A stretch of DNA of 64,000 bases from Helicobacter sp. NHP19-012 (GCF_019703325.1 NZ_AP024819.1:372001-436000), one strand, 5' to 3'; counted from the first letter of the stretch, positions 48,304 to 58,435 are shown. Numbers and translations: made by a program. Notes: a model not told the origin generated them from the sequence alone.

Positions 48304-49412
48304 TTACTCGTAGGCACTTGATTTATCCTCCCACAACGCTTTAACTCTTTCGATTTGTTGCTTTTCTAGAGCGCGTATAAAATTCTCCATCACATCATAA
48401 GCAATACCCCCACCCATCACCGGCAGTTTAAAGCGCTCCTCTAAAAGCCTCTCTTTGTTGATTTCGCGGTTAAAGCCGTACTTGTGTTGCACGCCATGGC
48501 GTAAAATCGTGGTGCAAAAGAGGGCCAAATGGCGGTTAAGTTCTCTATCTTTCAGCCACACCACCATGCAATGATCCGAGGTGACAAAGGGGTAGGGATG
48601 GTAAAAGCAACTGCCCACGCTCCCGCTGTTGGCTATGGTGATTTTGTTTTGATAGATTTTCATGTAGTCGGGCGGAGCGACATAGCCATCCACGCCATTA
48701 TTCAAGGCACTTGATGAGATATAGGCGGTTTCTCCTTGTATGTGATCCCCCTTTTTATAGCGCCTCCCCTCTCATAACAAAAAACCTTGCTAAAGCTAAA
48801 TTCCTTCCAAGTTCCCCCAGTTGTGCCGGGTAAAGTTGTGAAATAATGGCTAAACAAATCCAACGCCTCTTGCTCTAAAGGGGTTAGGGCGGTGTTATCT
48901 AAATTGGTTACTTTTAGATACGCTTGAAGTTCCCTCAAACGCTCTGCTTGAAGTTCCCTCATAAAAGCTTCCATAGCCTCAAAGGCGATTTCTCCGGTGG
49001 GGGTGTGGGGCAACAAGATTTGCTCTTGACTAACTTTAGCCCAGCCGGATTTGTTGTTTCAATCAAACTTAGCCAAGACCTTATTCAAGCACACAACCAA
49101 AAACAAATATTGTAAGCGGTTTAATTCTCTGCCCTTAAATTTTAGGGCGTAGCAATCTTGCAATAGCGCAAACTCTCTAAGCTGATAAAAAGCAGGTGCA
49201 TCCCCATTTGCCCCTACAGAAACCATGTTTTCTAAGACCTCAGCCCCCTCTCTTGGCATATAGCACGCTATACCATTATTTTGCGTGGTGCAGGTGATGG
49301 CGGGGATATATCCCTCTGTGGGTTCTATGGGTAAAAAGCGTTTTTGGTATCCGTGTTTGGTGGGCTTAAACACCTCAAAAATTGCATCTAATTGCACCCC
49401 ACGCCAGCTCAA
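48304..49412 (-). pseudogene. Restriction-modification specificity subunit (BcgB/HsdS-like), broken
   Basis: Would recognise the target for the adjoining methylase-nuclease. Three parts lie in order. The first (49412-49059) has a target-recognition domain (GYIPAITCTTQNNGIACYMP, then NRLQYLFLVVCLNKVLAKFD) and ends in TGA. The same frame continues as NNKSGWAKVSQEQILLPHT and the central helix region. At the C5 run 48747-48751 a missing base shifts the frame; restoring it gives RGDHIQGETAYISSSALNNG and the second recognition domain (NKITIANSGSVGSCFYHPYP) down to 48304. The full protein would be about 370 residues. Without a fix it is inactive. Confidence 0.7.
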
Positions 49413-49435
49413 GGCATTTAGAGCCTCCCAACTCG

Positions 49436-51471
49436 CTAGGCGTGGGTGAAGGGCTTTTCCTCCGTGCCTTTCAGCACTAAGGACACTTCATAGGCTAAAA
49501 ACTCCGCCACACTCCCGCTAAAGTCGCCCATTTTAGGCGTGGTGTCGATTTGTTGGTGTTGGGCGTAAGTCCAGTCTTTGCCCTCAGTGTTGATCGTGTC
49601 CTCAATGTAGCAATCTTTATAAAAGTCGGTTTTGCATGCATCGCCCAAAACTAAAGCGACCAACTCGGCATAGCGTTCTTTGGCATGGTCGGTATCCCTT
49701 AAATTTGTGCTCGCCCATGCCTTTTTGCGTGCCGCCCTTGTGTAGCCATCATGGCTAAAGTCTATGAATTTCACCTTTTTACTTTTGCGGTGTGCTTCTC
49801 CCACATCAAAAACATAAATCGCCGTCTGCACGCTGGACTTACCCACAAACAAATCTAAGGGCATTTTAATGCTCGCCACTAAAGTGCTGTGTTCTAAAAT
49901 CCTCTTGGTGTAAGGGTAACCATTGCCACTGCCCGCATTCTCTTGGATGATCACCACCGCCCGTCCGCTAGTCATCCGCTCTAATGCCCGCTCTACAAAA
50001 ATAAAGCCCTTACCATCAACACTATAGGGGGGGTTGAGTAAAAACACGGTGGCGTTAAAAGGTTTGCCCTCTTTTGCCCCCTGCCCGTAGTTGCCCTTAA
50101 AGTCCTTTAGGCTGTTTTGGTGTAAAAAATTCGCACTCCCATCGCCTAGCAAGAGCATGTTTAAAATCCCCATTAAGTAAATGTCAGTGTTCTTCTCAAT
50201 GCCTAGCAGTTGTTCGTTTTTGATCTTGATGATTTTGTCTTCTCTATCTTTGGGGTTTGTGATCTTTTCTCTGCAATCTTTGATCATTTTATTCATGCTA
50301 GAGATCAAAAACGCCCCCGAGCCAGCGGCATAATCCCATACGAAAGAATCTTGATTGGCTTGGGCGAGTTCCACCATTAAATCCACCGCCTCAGAGGGGG
50401 TCAGCACCACATCATTTTTTTTGTTATCGGGGACCTTGAGCCACCCAGTGAGCACATTAAACAGCTTGCCCGCAATGTCTGCCGTGCTGGTGAGCTTTTT
50501 AACAAGCGGATGCACCCCCTCTAAAAACCGCCCATAAATATTTTTTAAGGGGCTTTCGGCGGTGCTGGCAGTGGTGTAACCGTCAAACGACCACAGCTTA
50601 GAATGGATAAAAACGGTCTCGAGTTTATTGAGGATCAGTTCGTTTTTTTCTTGGGGTAACTTCTTGGCGTTTAAAAAGGCTTTGATTTTTTGGATAAACT
50701 CTTTTCCATCGTGGGTGTCCTTGTCCTGCTCGCTTTTTAAATCCTCTAAAGTCAAGGCAGAGATTTTATAAGGCACGCCCGTAGCCGCCATAATTATCCC
50801 CACAAGCAGGGGTACCCGCTTATCTTCATCAAAGTCTAAAATGCCATCTTCTAAAAACTGGTTTATCTTTTTGAGCTGATCCTCTGTTTCTTCTTCTAAT
50901 TTTTCAAGGACTTTATTGCGTTCTGCTTCGCTTAGGGTGAGGTTGTCTAGGGCTTTATCTAGCCTCTCTAAATCCGCCAAAATCCCCAAATTTTTAAAGT
51001 CCCCGATTTTTTGGGGCACGGCTAAATGCTTGGTGTTGAGGTAGTAAAGGGCATATTTTTTATGAATCTTGCCCGCCTCTTCATAGCCATTGATCCCGAT
51101 CGCGATCGCCTCGTTGTAGCTGTAGCTGTAGTCTAAAACCACATTGGCGTAGTGCAACGCCCCATTGAGGGCGTAATTTTTAATGGCATTGGTGCGTAAG
51201 TCTAGGCTATTGGTTTTTTCATCGTATTTATACAAACGCCCCTTAAGTCCCTTGACCTCGATCATCACAGGCAGTTTGCGCGCGCTGGGCGTGTTTAAAA
51301 ACAATTTGAGATCGGGGTAATTCTTGCCACTCCCCCACTTTTTGAAGGGGCTTTTTCTAACGCCCTTTTGATTTCGTCATTGATAGAGTCTGTCTTAGCA
51401 AAGGAGCGGATATTGAGATTTTCTAGCTCTTTTTTGATTTCGTATTCTATGGTTTCTTCAACACTTGGCAT
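49436..51471 (-). pseudogene. Fused nuclease-methyltransferase of a BcgI-like restriction system, frameshifted
   Basis: Type IIB/IIG-like enzyme that both cuts and methylates DNA. From ATG 51471 (EETIEYEIKKELENLNIRSF) the frame reaches SGG, then shifts at the C5 run 51332-51336; adding one base gives SGGSGKNYPDLKLFLNTPSA and KLPVMIEVKG, a PD-ExK nuclease core. The rest (to 49436) is an N6-adenine methylase with DYAAGSGAFLISS (motif I) and NPPYSVDG (motif IV). About 678 residues. Its S subunit gene follows. If the run is an error this half is intact, but the S subunit has a further stop. Confidence 0.75.
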
Positions 51472-51607
51472 GGTTTCCTCTTGTATAAAAGGGGGTATTT
51501 TAATGTATTTCGCCCAAAAAGGGGGTTAAGCCCACAAATCGCCTGAAAGCAGGAGGTGTCTTTATGCAATCTGTGTTATCATGGGAGCTTTAAATGAAAG
51601 GATGGAC

Positions 51608-52609
51608 ATGGCGTTCAAAAAATGGCGATTTTTAGCCCTTGCGGGGTTATTGTGTGGGTTGTTACAAGCGCAAGAGGCGACCTATAAAGTTTACAACAAG
51701 GTCTTTAGTGGGCTTATCAACACCAAGGAACAGCCCCAACTGCTCTACAACAATGGCAAATGGCTAGAAGGTCCGCAGGTCTTGGCAAATGGCGATGTGG
51801 CGGTGAGCGATGTAAACGCCAATGAAGCCCTGCTTGTGCAAAGAAACGGCACGCATTTTCAAGTCCATCCGTGGTTCACCCCATCAGGTCCGCAAAACGG
51901 GCATGCCCTAGATTGGCAGGGGCGACTGCTTGCCACAAATTATGGCAAAAGGGGGATTGAACGCTTAGAAAAGGGGCACTGGAAGGTGCTCGTGGACAGC
52001 TACAATGGGCAGAAGTTCAACAGTCCCAACGATTTATGTGTCGATCGCAAGGGGCATATTTACTTCACCGATCCCAAATTTTGGCACAACACACAAGAAA
52101 AGGGGGGTGAGTATGTCTACCGCTACGACCCCGCCACACACGAGATCAAACGCCTCAACACCCCACTTTTAAAAATCCCTAATGGGATCGCTTTAAGCCC
52201 AGACAACCAAACTTTATATGTCGCTGATAGCGAGCTAGCCCACGACCCTAAAAATAAAGACCTCAAACACCAAATCCTTGCCTACAACATCGATGGTAAT
52301 GGGGATTTGTCTAACCCACGCATCTTTGCCACAATCGAGCCAGGCTTTCCTGATGGCATTAAGGTCGATCCGCACGGCAATTTGTGGGTGAGCAATGGGC
52401 ATGGGATTTCTGTGTTTAGCCCTAAGGGCAAAATGCTGGGCGAAATCATTTTACCCCAAGTGGTGAGCAATTTAGCCTTTAGCCTGAGCCCAAAAGCCCT
52501 GCAAATCCTGCAACAACATAAGGTCTTTGCTGCTGAGGATAGCCCCGCCTTGTTGTTTGTAACCTCCGCCTCTAATTTGTATCTTTTTAAGCTTGGGGAG
52601 GATTTTTAA
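51608..52609 (+). CDS. SMP-30/gluconolactonase-family periplasmic protein
   Basis: 333 residues from ATG 51608, chosen because AAAGGA lies five bases upstream. A signal peptide (FLALAGLLCGLLQAQEA) directs it to the periplasm. The beta-propeller of this family is seen in FNSPNDLCVDRKGHIYFTDP, IPNGIALSPDNQTLYVADSE, DGIKVDPHGNLWVSNGHG and a final blade. The conserved metal ligands (Glu near the start, Asn and Asp) fit a lactonase, but the substrate is not known. Convergent with selB. Confidence 0.85.
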   Translation: MAFKKWRFLALAGLLCGLLQAQEATYKVYNKVFSGLINTKEQPQLLYNNGKWLEGPQVLANGDVAVSDVNANEALLVQRNGTHFQVHPWFTPSGPQNGHALDWQGRLLATNYGKRGIERLEKGHWKVLVDSYNGQKFNSPNDLCVDRKGHIYFTDPKFWHNTQEKGGEYVYRYDPATHEIKRLNTPLLKIPNGIALSPDNQTLYVADSELAHDPKNKDLKHQILAYNIDGNGDLSNPRIFATIEPGFPDGIKVDPHGNLWVSNGHGISVFSPKGKMLGEIILPQVVSNLAFSLSPKALQILQQHKVFAAEDSPALLFVTSASNLYLFKLGEDF

Positions 52610-54424
52610 GGGTGCGCCTGCCTTCTTGGTTGTACGTGTAGCCGAGCTTGTCTAGGTGTTCTAAGTAGGCGATGGCGTATTTGCGCGAAAGGCTTAATTT
52701 GTCTTTGATGAGCTGGACATCTAAGTAACCGCTTAGGTGCAAAATCTCTAACATCACACTTAGGATTTTGTCCAGCGCGCTTTTAGCCACAAAAACATTA
52801 TGGCAAAGCCTAATCACTTTCTTTTGCTGGCATAGGGCTTTAAGGGCATTATCGCCCACTTGGCGGTCAATGTCTAATGAGTCGTAAAGGTTGTAGGGGG
52901 CTTTGGGGGTGAGTTGCCCCTCTAAGAGCAGTTGATAGAGTTTGTCTTGGAGTTTGTCTTGGAGCTTGTCTAATTGTTGGTGGGCTAAGAGCCATAGCCC
53001 CCGCTCTTGCTTTAAAAACCCCTCTTTGGCCAAAGTGTCAAAGGCTAAGTTGGCTAGGTGGGGGCTGATGTAGCTGTGTTTGAAACTAAGGCTTTTGGGG
53101 CTTAAGAGGGCTTGGGGGTTTTGGGCATAGATGTTTTTAAGCGTGTAGATCACATTTTTTAGGGTTTCGCTGGGGTAAAGCACAAAGTCTTTTGAATCGA
53201 CCAGCACGCCCTCTAGGGTGTTGGCAATCTCTAGGGCTCTTTGGTGGGTGCAGCCAAAGCGTTGCATGGAGGAGAGCAGGCCAAAGCCCTTTTTATGCGC
53301 CCTCACAAGCAGGCTAAAGGCACTCTTTAAATCCCCTTGAGCTAGGGCTTTGAGTAAGGGCAGTTTTACAGGCTTTTTTAACATGTCCACAATGGGGTTT
53401 AATATTTTTGCCGCCCCCCACACCCGCTGGTTCACGCTGATGATAGCGGTGTCCAAATAGCAGGCAAAAACGGGCGCGTCTAGCACCAAAGTGGCAAAAG
53501 GATATTCTAAAATGAGCAGTCTGGCATTGAGTTTATGCGTGCCAATTTGCACGCCTAGGCTTTGGTTGTGCCTTAAAGGGTCTTTATCATAGGTGCTAAG
53601 CTGGACATCCAGCCGATCAAAGCCACGCAAATAGCCCTTAGCGGTTAAAAGCATGCCCACTTTTAAATCCTGTGCCTTGACTCCTTGCAGCTGCAACGCC
53701 ACACGCTCGTGTAGGCCGACTTTTTGCACCTCTTGGCCGTGTTGGTGCAAAGTCTTTACCCCCGCCACTTGGTTTAAGGGGGCGATGAAGACTTGATCGC
53801 CCTTTTGCACTACCCCACCCCACACGCTCCCGCTCACAGCCACTCCCCGCCCGGGCAACACAAACACCCGATCCACATACAGCCTAAAGAGCTGTTCCAA
53901 ATCTGAGCCCATTTGGCGTTTGTCAAAGGGGTAGGTGCTTAAGAAGTCTTTTAGGGCTTGGATACTCTCTAAATCGTAAACACTACAAGAGAGCACCCCC
54001 AAAATGTCTAGGGGTAGGGCTTTAGGGCGGCGCAAATGGCCTCTTTGCTCGCTTCAATGTCCTGGCATTTATCCGCCTTAGAAAGCACTAAAATACAAGG
54101 AATTTTTAATAACGAGAGCACCAAAGCGTGCTCTAAACTCTGCTCTTTTACGCCCTCGTTGGCGTCCACCACAAACAACCCCGCATCAAAGCCAAAACTG
54201 CCCCCCACCATGGTAGAAACTAGGCTTTTATGCCCGGGGACATCAATAAAGCCTAGAGTGCGCCCTGCTATCTTCAAATGGCTAAAGCTTAGATCAATGG
54301 TGATCCCTCTAGCCTTTTCGTGCACACTGGTATCGCCCTCAAAACCCGTCAGTGCCTTGATGAGCGCGCTTTTGCCATGGTCGACATGCCCACAAGTGCC
54401 TAAGAGGAAATAAGAGGGGTTCAA
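52587..54424 (-). CDS. selB: Selenocysteine-specific elongation factor SelB, one frameshift
   Basis: GTPase that brings Sec-tRNA to UGA codons. The N-terminal 139 residues (54424 to about 54012) have GTCGHVDHGKSALIKALTG (G1), DVPGHKSLVSTMVGG (G3) and LSKADKCQ (G4). The frame ends at PYP just after, and the domains II-IV, including winged helices that read SECIS RNA, continue in another frame from 54035. Adding one C to the run at 54011-54014 gives LKPYPLDILGVLSCSV. Total about 612 residues. It overlaps the upstream gene by four bases. selA and selC are not in the window. The frameshift, if real, abolishes selenoprotein synthesis. Confidence 0.85.
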
Positions 54425-55242
54425 TGCTGTGTGGGTTGCAGCAAAACTTTAATCCCCCCTTTAAGCACGAGGGGGTTATTCACATCGCTCACACGCACAA
54501 AGCGGACTTTATCACCAAGGTGTAGGCTGATTTTCTCGGTGGGGTTCTCAGCCGCCATGTATTTTAAGATGTGTAAAGACGAGTCGAACAAGCTCACTTG
54601 CGGCTGCCACTCAGCACTGTGGGCAAAGACCACCAAATGCCCCGGGCTGGTGATGTCTAGCCAATACTCTCCGCTGATCTCTTTAAGATCTAGGGCATGT
54701 CCTGTGGGGATTAGGGGCGTCGTGTAGGCTAGGCGTGGGGTTTGCACCATAAAAGAGTAATCCCAATCCTTTAGGCTCTTGCGTTCTAAATCCACGAGAT
54801 TAAAGCCGTATTTGGCAAAGAGCCTTACCGCGAGTGTGGGGTCTAGGGCATATTCGGTATTTAAGCCAAAAGTGGCACTACTTATGTCCTCTTTGTATTG
54901 CACTTGTAACACGCTGAAATAGGTGTACCCCATAGAAGAGAGCACACTTTGGATTGTTTTAAGCAAGAGTAGGGGGGAAGTTTTAGCAACAAAACGCACC
55001 TGTAACAAAGCAGGGCGATTAAACTTTAAGGGTAAAAGACCATTGTCTTTAAGAGTCGCTAAGACTTTTCCAATTTGCAACACTCCTTGATTGTAAAAGC
55101 TTGCTCGATCTTGAAAAACCCTATGGATAAAATTTCGGTTGACTTGGTAGAATTCTTGGTCCATTAAATTTTTAATCTTAGCTTCGAGTGCATCAGCATT
55201 TAAGAGGGCACACAAAAGTGTACTGAATAAAAGTTTTCTCAC
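54421..55242 (-). CDS. Periplasmic protein of unknown function
   Basis: 273 residues; not recognised. A signal peptide (LLFSTLLCALLNADALE) shows export. The mature protein has a helical first half and a beta-rich second half (YWLDITSPGHLVVFAHSAEW, KISLHLGDKVRFVRVSD). It overlaps both neighbours by four bases within the rpmE-selB operon, so it is co-expressed with an equally unknown membrane protein upstream; the two probably act together at the envelope. Confidence 0.7.
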   Translation of the reverse strand: MRKLLFSTLLCALLNADALEAKIKNLMDQEFYQVNRNFIHRVFQDRASFYNQGVLQIGKVLATLKDNGLLPLKFNRPALLQVRFVAKTSPLLLLKTIQSVLSSMGYTYFSVLQVQYKEDISSATFGLNTEYALDPTLAVRLFAKYGFNLVDLERKSLKDWDYSFMVQTPRLAYTTPLIPTGHALDLKEISGEYWLDITSPGHLVVFAHSAEWQPQVSLFDSSLHILKYMAAENPTEKISLHLGDKVRFVRVSDVNNPLVLKGGIKVLLQPTQH

Positions 55243-56372
55243 TGGCTGCGTTCTTGATAGTGGATCAGGCTCAAGCGTTTAAAGCCCTTTTTTGGGGTAT
55301 AGAGTAGACGCACGGGACGATTGCGGTTAAAGTCTAGGCGTTTACCCTCTGCTTCAACGGATAAATGCCCGTTGCCAAAAGCTAGAAGCCAGCTGTGCCC
55401 TTGTGTGTCAATGGTCAAAGGCTCTTTTAGGATAGCTTGACTCTTTTGTTTTGTTTGTAAATCAATTTTTTCCATCCATAAATCCCCTTTTGGCGTGATG
55501 AGAATTGTGGGGTACTTTGCTTCTTCTTTGTTAGAGTTATCTGCCGTTTGTGCCGTTTTTGGGGTTTTTAATGCAGTGTCTTTAATCATATCTGTGCTAG
55601 CAACACTTGGTGTTGTTGAGGTTGTGGAGGTTTCTTGCACTTTGTCATCATTTTTATGCGCACTTGCCATTGGGTCTTTGTCGGGTTCTTTGGCTTGATT
55701 TTCTATATTTTTGTTTGGCTTTAGACTTTCGACTTTAGTTGCTGTGTCTTCTTGGCTTTGCGTATCACCTGATGATCTGTTATGGCTTAGATAAAAGAAG
55801 GCCACAAGCCCCACAACAAGCACAGACGGCAACACAAAATATAATTTAGGCGTTTTTGGCTTGGGAGTTGGGACTATTGGCTCGCCCACTCTTTTGGTGT
55901 ATAAAAAGGGGGAGGAGTGCTCAAATCCAAGCTCTTTTATTTTCTTAGACTCTTTTAGTTGTTCTTTTGGTTTTTCCTGTGTTCCTAGCCCACTTTCTAC
56001 TTGCTCTATATTTCTAATTTGCGCTAGGTTCTCTTGCTCCTCTGTCCCTTTAACTTCTTGTGGTTCTTGTTGTTTGGGATTCTCTGGCTTTTCTTTTTTG
56101 GGGTCTTTAGCAAGCTTACTTCCTTCCTTAGCAGCAAAGAGATTTTGGTCATACTCCACAAGCCACTGACTCAAGTCTACACCATACTCTTTTTCTAAAA
56201 TCTGCAAAAAGCCCACAGCGTGCACCCTCTGCATAGAATCAAAGTCTTTTGCCAGAATAGCCTTAATTTTGGGATTTGCAAGCTTTGTTTCTTGCACAAT
56301 CGTTTTAATGCCCTTTTGGGCTAAAAACGCTAAAGTTTCGTCTAATTGTTTGCTTTTTTCTTCTTCGTTCAT
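55239..56372 (-). CDS. Single-pass membrane protein, RodZ-like layout
   Basis: 377 residues, not firmly recognised. Residues 5-75 are helical and resemble an HTH-like unit (GIKTIVQETKLANPKIKAIL, DFDSMQRVHAVGFLQILEKE). A long Lys/Glu/Pro/Gln-rich linker follows to about 165, one membrane helix (LYFVLPSVLVVGLVAFFYLS, about 180-200), then a Thr/Ser/Lys-rich extracytoplasmic linker and a small C-terminal domain. This cytoplasmic-HTH, helix, periplasmic order recalls RodZ, but sequence identity is too weak to assert it. Overlaps of four bases on each side place it in the operon with rlmB and the unknown periplasmic protein. Confidence 0.7.
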   Translation of the reverse strand: MNEEEKSKQLDETLAFLAQKGIKTIVQETKLANPKIKAILAKDFDSMQRVHAVGFLQILEKEYGVDLSQWLVEYDQNLFAAKEGSKLAKDPKKEKPENPKQQEPQEVKGTEEQENLAQIRNIEQVESGLGTQEKPKEQLKESKKIKELGFEHSSPFLYTKRVGEPIVPTPKPKTPKLYFVLPSVLVVGLVAFFYLSHNRSSGDTQSQEDTATKVESLKPNKNIENQAKEPDKDPMASAHKNDDKVQETSTTSTTPSVASTDMIKDTALKTPKTAQTADNSNKEEAKYPTILITPKGDLWMEKIDLQTKQKSQAILKEPLTIDTQGHSWLLAFGNGHLSVEAEGKRLDFNRNRPVRLLYTPKKGFKRLSLIHYQERSQ

Positions 56373-57043
56373 TTCCTTGCCCTATCCATGATGATCGCCC
56401 CCGCTACACTTACATTTAAAGAATTTTTAGCCCCTTGCATCGTAATGTGCAACAAGCCATCCATTTTTTTAATGATTTTTGCGCTCAAGCCCTCCCCCTC
56501 AGCCCCTAGAAACAGCGCCAAACGGGGTGCAAAGTCCACAAAGCGCACATCCTCGCCCTCTAAATGCGCCCCACAGCACACCACCCCAGCCCCTTTAAGC
56601 TCACAAATGGCGTCTAAAAGGTTGGAGCACACGCAAAAAGGCACGCCATAAATCGCCCCCAAACTCGCCCGCACCAAACCCTCAAAAGGTAGAGGGCGAT
56701 CGATCACCACGCCCTCAAAACCCAAAGCCGCCACACTGCGAAACAACGCCCCCACATTGCCCATGTCACTAAGCCCGCACAGCACGAGCAAGCGATCGTA
56801 GGTTTTTAGCGTGGCTAAATCGCTCAAAGTGGGGGGGGCAACTTTAGCCAAAAAGCCTTGGTGGTTGCCCCCCTTAGCGAGAGCTTGGGCTTTTTTAAAG
56901 TCTAGGCGCAGAATGGGGGCTTTTGCACTCCTTAGTAAGCTAAAGGTTTTGGGGTCTATGTCCTTGGCTAAATAGAGTTCTTGGAGTTTGTCGGGATGGT
57001 TTTTAAGCATGTGTAAAACCACTTGTTTGCCAAAAACAACCAT
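56369..57043 (-). CDS. rlmB: SpoU/TrmH-family rRNA 2'-O-methyltransferase (RlmB-like)
   Basis: Methylates a ribose in RNA, probably G2251 of 23S rRNA. 224 residues. MVVFGKQVVLHMLKNHP is the substrate-binding start; the knotted domain has VLCGLSDMGNVGALFRSVAA (N and R of motif 1), LFLGAEGEGLS (motif 2) and ITMQGAKNSLNVSVAGAIIM (motif 3). It starts directly after rsmI ends, and the downstream gene overlaps by four bases. H. pylori has the same order (L31, RsmI, SpoU). Confidence 0.88.
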   Translation of the reverse strand: MVVFGKQVVLHMLKNHPDKLQELYLAKDIDPKTFSLLRSAKAPILRLDFKKAQALAKGGNHQGFLAKVAPPTLSDLATLKTYDRLLVLCGLSDMGNVGALFRSVAALGFEGVVIDRPLPFEGLVRASLGAIYGVPFCVCSNLLDAICELKGAGVVCCGAHLEGEDVRFVDFAPRLALFLGAEGEGLSAKIIKKMDGLLHITMQGAKNSLNVSVAGAIIMDRARK

Positions 57044-57883
57044 TTAACCCTCTAAAATTTGGGCGTAAAGGGCTTTGGGGGCGGTGTTTGTGAGCTGGGC
57101 TAAGAGCTTTGCCTTGATTTTAGGGGGCAGGGACATTTGGCTAATTTGCGTGTAAGACAAGCTTAACTCCACCTCCTCTTGGCAGTCTAGCACCAGCACC
57201 CACTCGCCTAAGAGCGTCTTAGAGCCCTGCAGGGCTTTTAACTCTGTGGCGACCTTAAGCACAGAGCCTTTAAAGCGTTGTTCGTGTAATTTACTCACCT
57301 CTTTTATGGCAAACAAGCTAGAGTGGCTAAAAAGCACGCTTAAATCCCCTAGGGTGTCTAAGAGTCGTCTAGGGCTTTCATAAAGGACAAACACCCCCCC
57401 CTGCCCCTTCAATTTCGCCAAACACGCCCGCCGCTCTTGTGTCTTTGGGGGCAAAAAGCCCACGAAGTTAAAGCCCGCACTCTCAAACCCGCTCGCACTA
57501 TAAGCCCCCACGCACGCACTCGCCCCGGGCAAGACTTCGTAAGCAATGCCATTTTCTTGGGCGAAGGCGACTAATTTAGCCCCTGGGTCGCTCACACAGG
57601 GCATGCCCGCATCGCTGATAAACACGACTTCTTGCTCGGTAAAAAAGCTCGGGGGGGTTTGGCGTAAAAAAGCGTCTTGGTTGTGGGAGTGGAAGGGCAA
57701 AAACTGCTTGGGGGCGGTGTTTTTTAAAGGAGTCGCCCACTCTTGTTCTTTAAGCAAAAAAAAGAGTCTTTTACCCACACGCACATCCTCGCACAAGCAC
57801 ACATCACAGCCGGCAAGGGTTTCTAACGCCCGCCAAGTGGTGTCCTTGAGGTTGCCAATAGGGGTTGCACTGAGTGTAAGCAA
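57044..57883 (-). CDS. rsmI: 16S rRNA (cytidine-1402-2'-O)-methyltransferase
   Basis: 279 residues. Tetrapyrrole-methylase fold; SATPIGNLKDTTWRALETLA, CEDVRVGKRL, FISDAGMPCVSDPG, VLPGASACVGAYSASGF, and FVLYESPRRLLDTLGDL are all RsmI signatures. It follows rpmE by three bases and leads into rlmB. It keeps the decoding centre accurate. Confidence 0.95.
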   Translation of the reverse strand: MLTLSATPIGNLKDTTWRALETLAGCDVCLCEDVRVGKRLFFLLKEQEWATPLKNTAPKQFLPFHSHNQDAFLRQTPPSFFTEQEVVFISDAGMPCVSDPGAKLVAFAQENGIAYEVLPGASACVGAYSASGFESAGFNFVGFLPPKTQERRACLAKLKGQGGVFVLYESPRRLLDTLGDLSVLFSHSSLFAIKEVSKLHEQRFKGSVLKVATELKALQGSKTLLGEWVLVLDCQEEVELSLSYTQISQMSLPPKIKAKLLAQLTNTAPKALYAQILEG

Positions 57884-57886
57884 AAT

Positions 57887-58090
57887 TTATTGCATTTTAT
57901 ATTTTTGTTTAAAGCGCTCAACACGCCCGGTGGTGTCGGCGATTTTGTCGCTACCGGTGTAAAAAGGGTGGCAAAAGCTAGAAATGTCGATGCGTAGCTC
58001 GCTCTTGGTGCTCATCACTTCAATTTCTTTACCGCTGGTTACGCAAGTAACCTTGCAGGGTACATATTCAGGGTGAATGCCTTTTTTCAC
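57887..58090 (-). CDS. rpmE: 50S ribosomal protein L31
   Basis: 67 residues. [20 protein letters not shown] and [20 protein letters not shown] are diagnostic. It has a lone Cys pair (PCKVTC) near the start. GTG start at 58090 with GAGGAG upstream. It is the first gene of the rpmE-rsmI-rlmB-selB operon. Confidence 0.97.
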   Translation of the reverse strand: MKKGIHPEYVPCKVTCVTSGKEIEVMSTKSELRIDISSFCHPFYTGSDKIADTTGRVERFKQKYKMQ

Positions 58091-58114
58091 TAAATCTCCT
58101 CAAAGTTTTCGCCG

Positions 58115-58120
58115 ATTATA
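58115..58120 (-). promoter_or_regulatory. -10 box of the rpmE operon
   Basis: Extended -10 element (TGGCTATAATC) on the minus strand, 25 bases before the rpmE start. A short leader with GAGGAG follows. It probably drives all genes to selB. Confidence 0.6.
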
Positions 58121-58191
58121 GCCAATCTTTGCTTAGTTTTTAGGCGTGATTTTTGCTAAAATAGGCGGGTAAATCAAAATAAAGGACTCTC

Positions 58192-58404
58192 ATGCCTCTT
58201 ATAAATATCAAACTTGCCAAAGAAGACACTCCCGTAACGGCTGAGCAAAAGAAGGCCCTCATTGAAGGGGCGACAGATTTATTGGTGAAAGTCTTAAACA
58301 AAAATAGGGCTTCAACCGTGGTCATCATTGAAGAAGTTACGCCCGATAGCTGGGGCATAGGCGGGCAAAGTGTGTGTGAAATCCGCCAAAACGCCAAGAA
58401 GTGA
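58192..58404 (+). CDS. 4-oxalocrotonate tautomerase family protein (DmpI-type)
   Basis: 70 residues. Catalytic Pro1 follows the initiator Met (PLINIKLAKEDTPVTAEQKK), with Arg and the beta-turn found in VIIEEVTPDSWGIGGQSV. H. pylori has the same small enzyme, whose biological substrate is unknown. AAAGGA lies before ATG 58192. It is convergent with rimP. Confidence 0.93.
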   Translation: MPLINIKLAKEDTPVTAEQKKALIEGATDLLVKVLNKNRASTVVIIEEVTPDSWGIGGQSVCEIRQNAKK

Positions 58405-58410
58405 AGCCGA

Positions 58411-58427
58411 AGCCCCAAAGTGGGGCT
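58411..58427 (+). terminator. Hairpin between convergent tautomerase and rimP genes
   Basis: AGCCCC-AAAGT-GGGGCT, a 6-base-pair GC-rich stem, seven bases after the tautomerase stop and nine before the rimP stop. It can act in either direction. The U-run is short (CAATAAAA), so efficiency is uncertain. Confidence 0.5.
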
Positions 58428-58435
58428 CAATAAAA

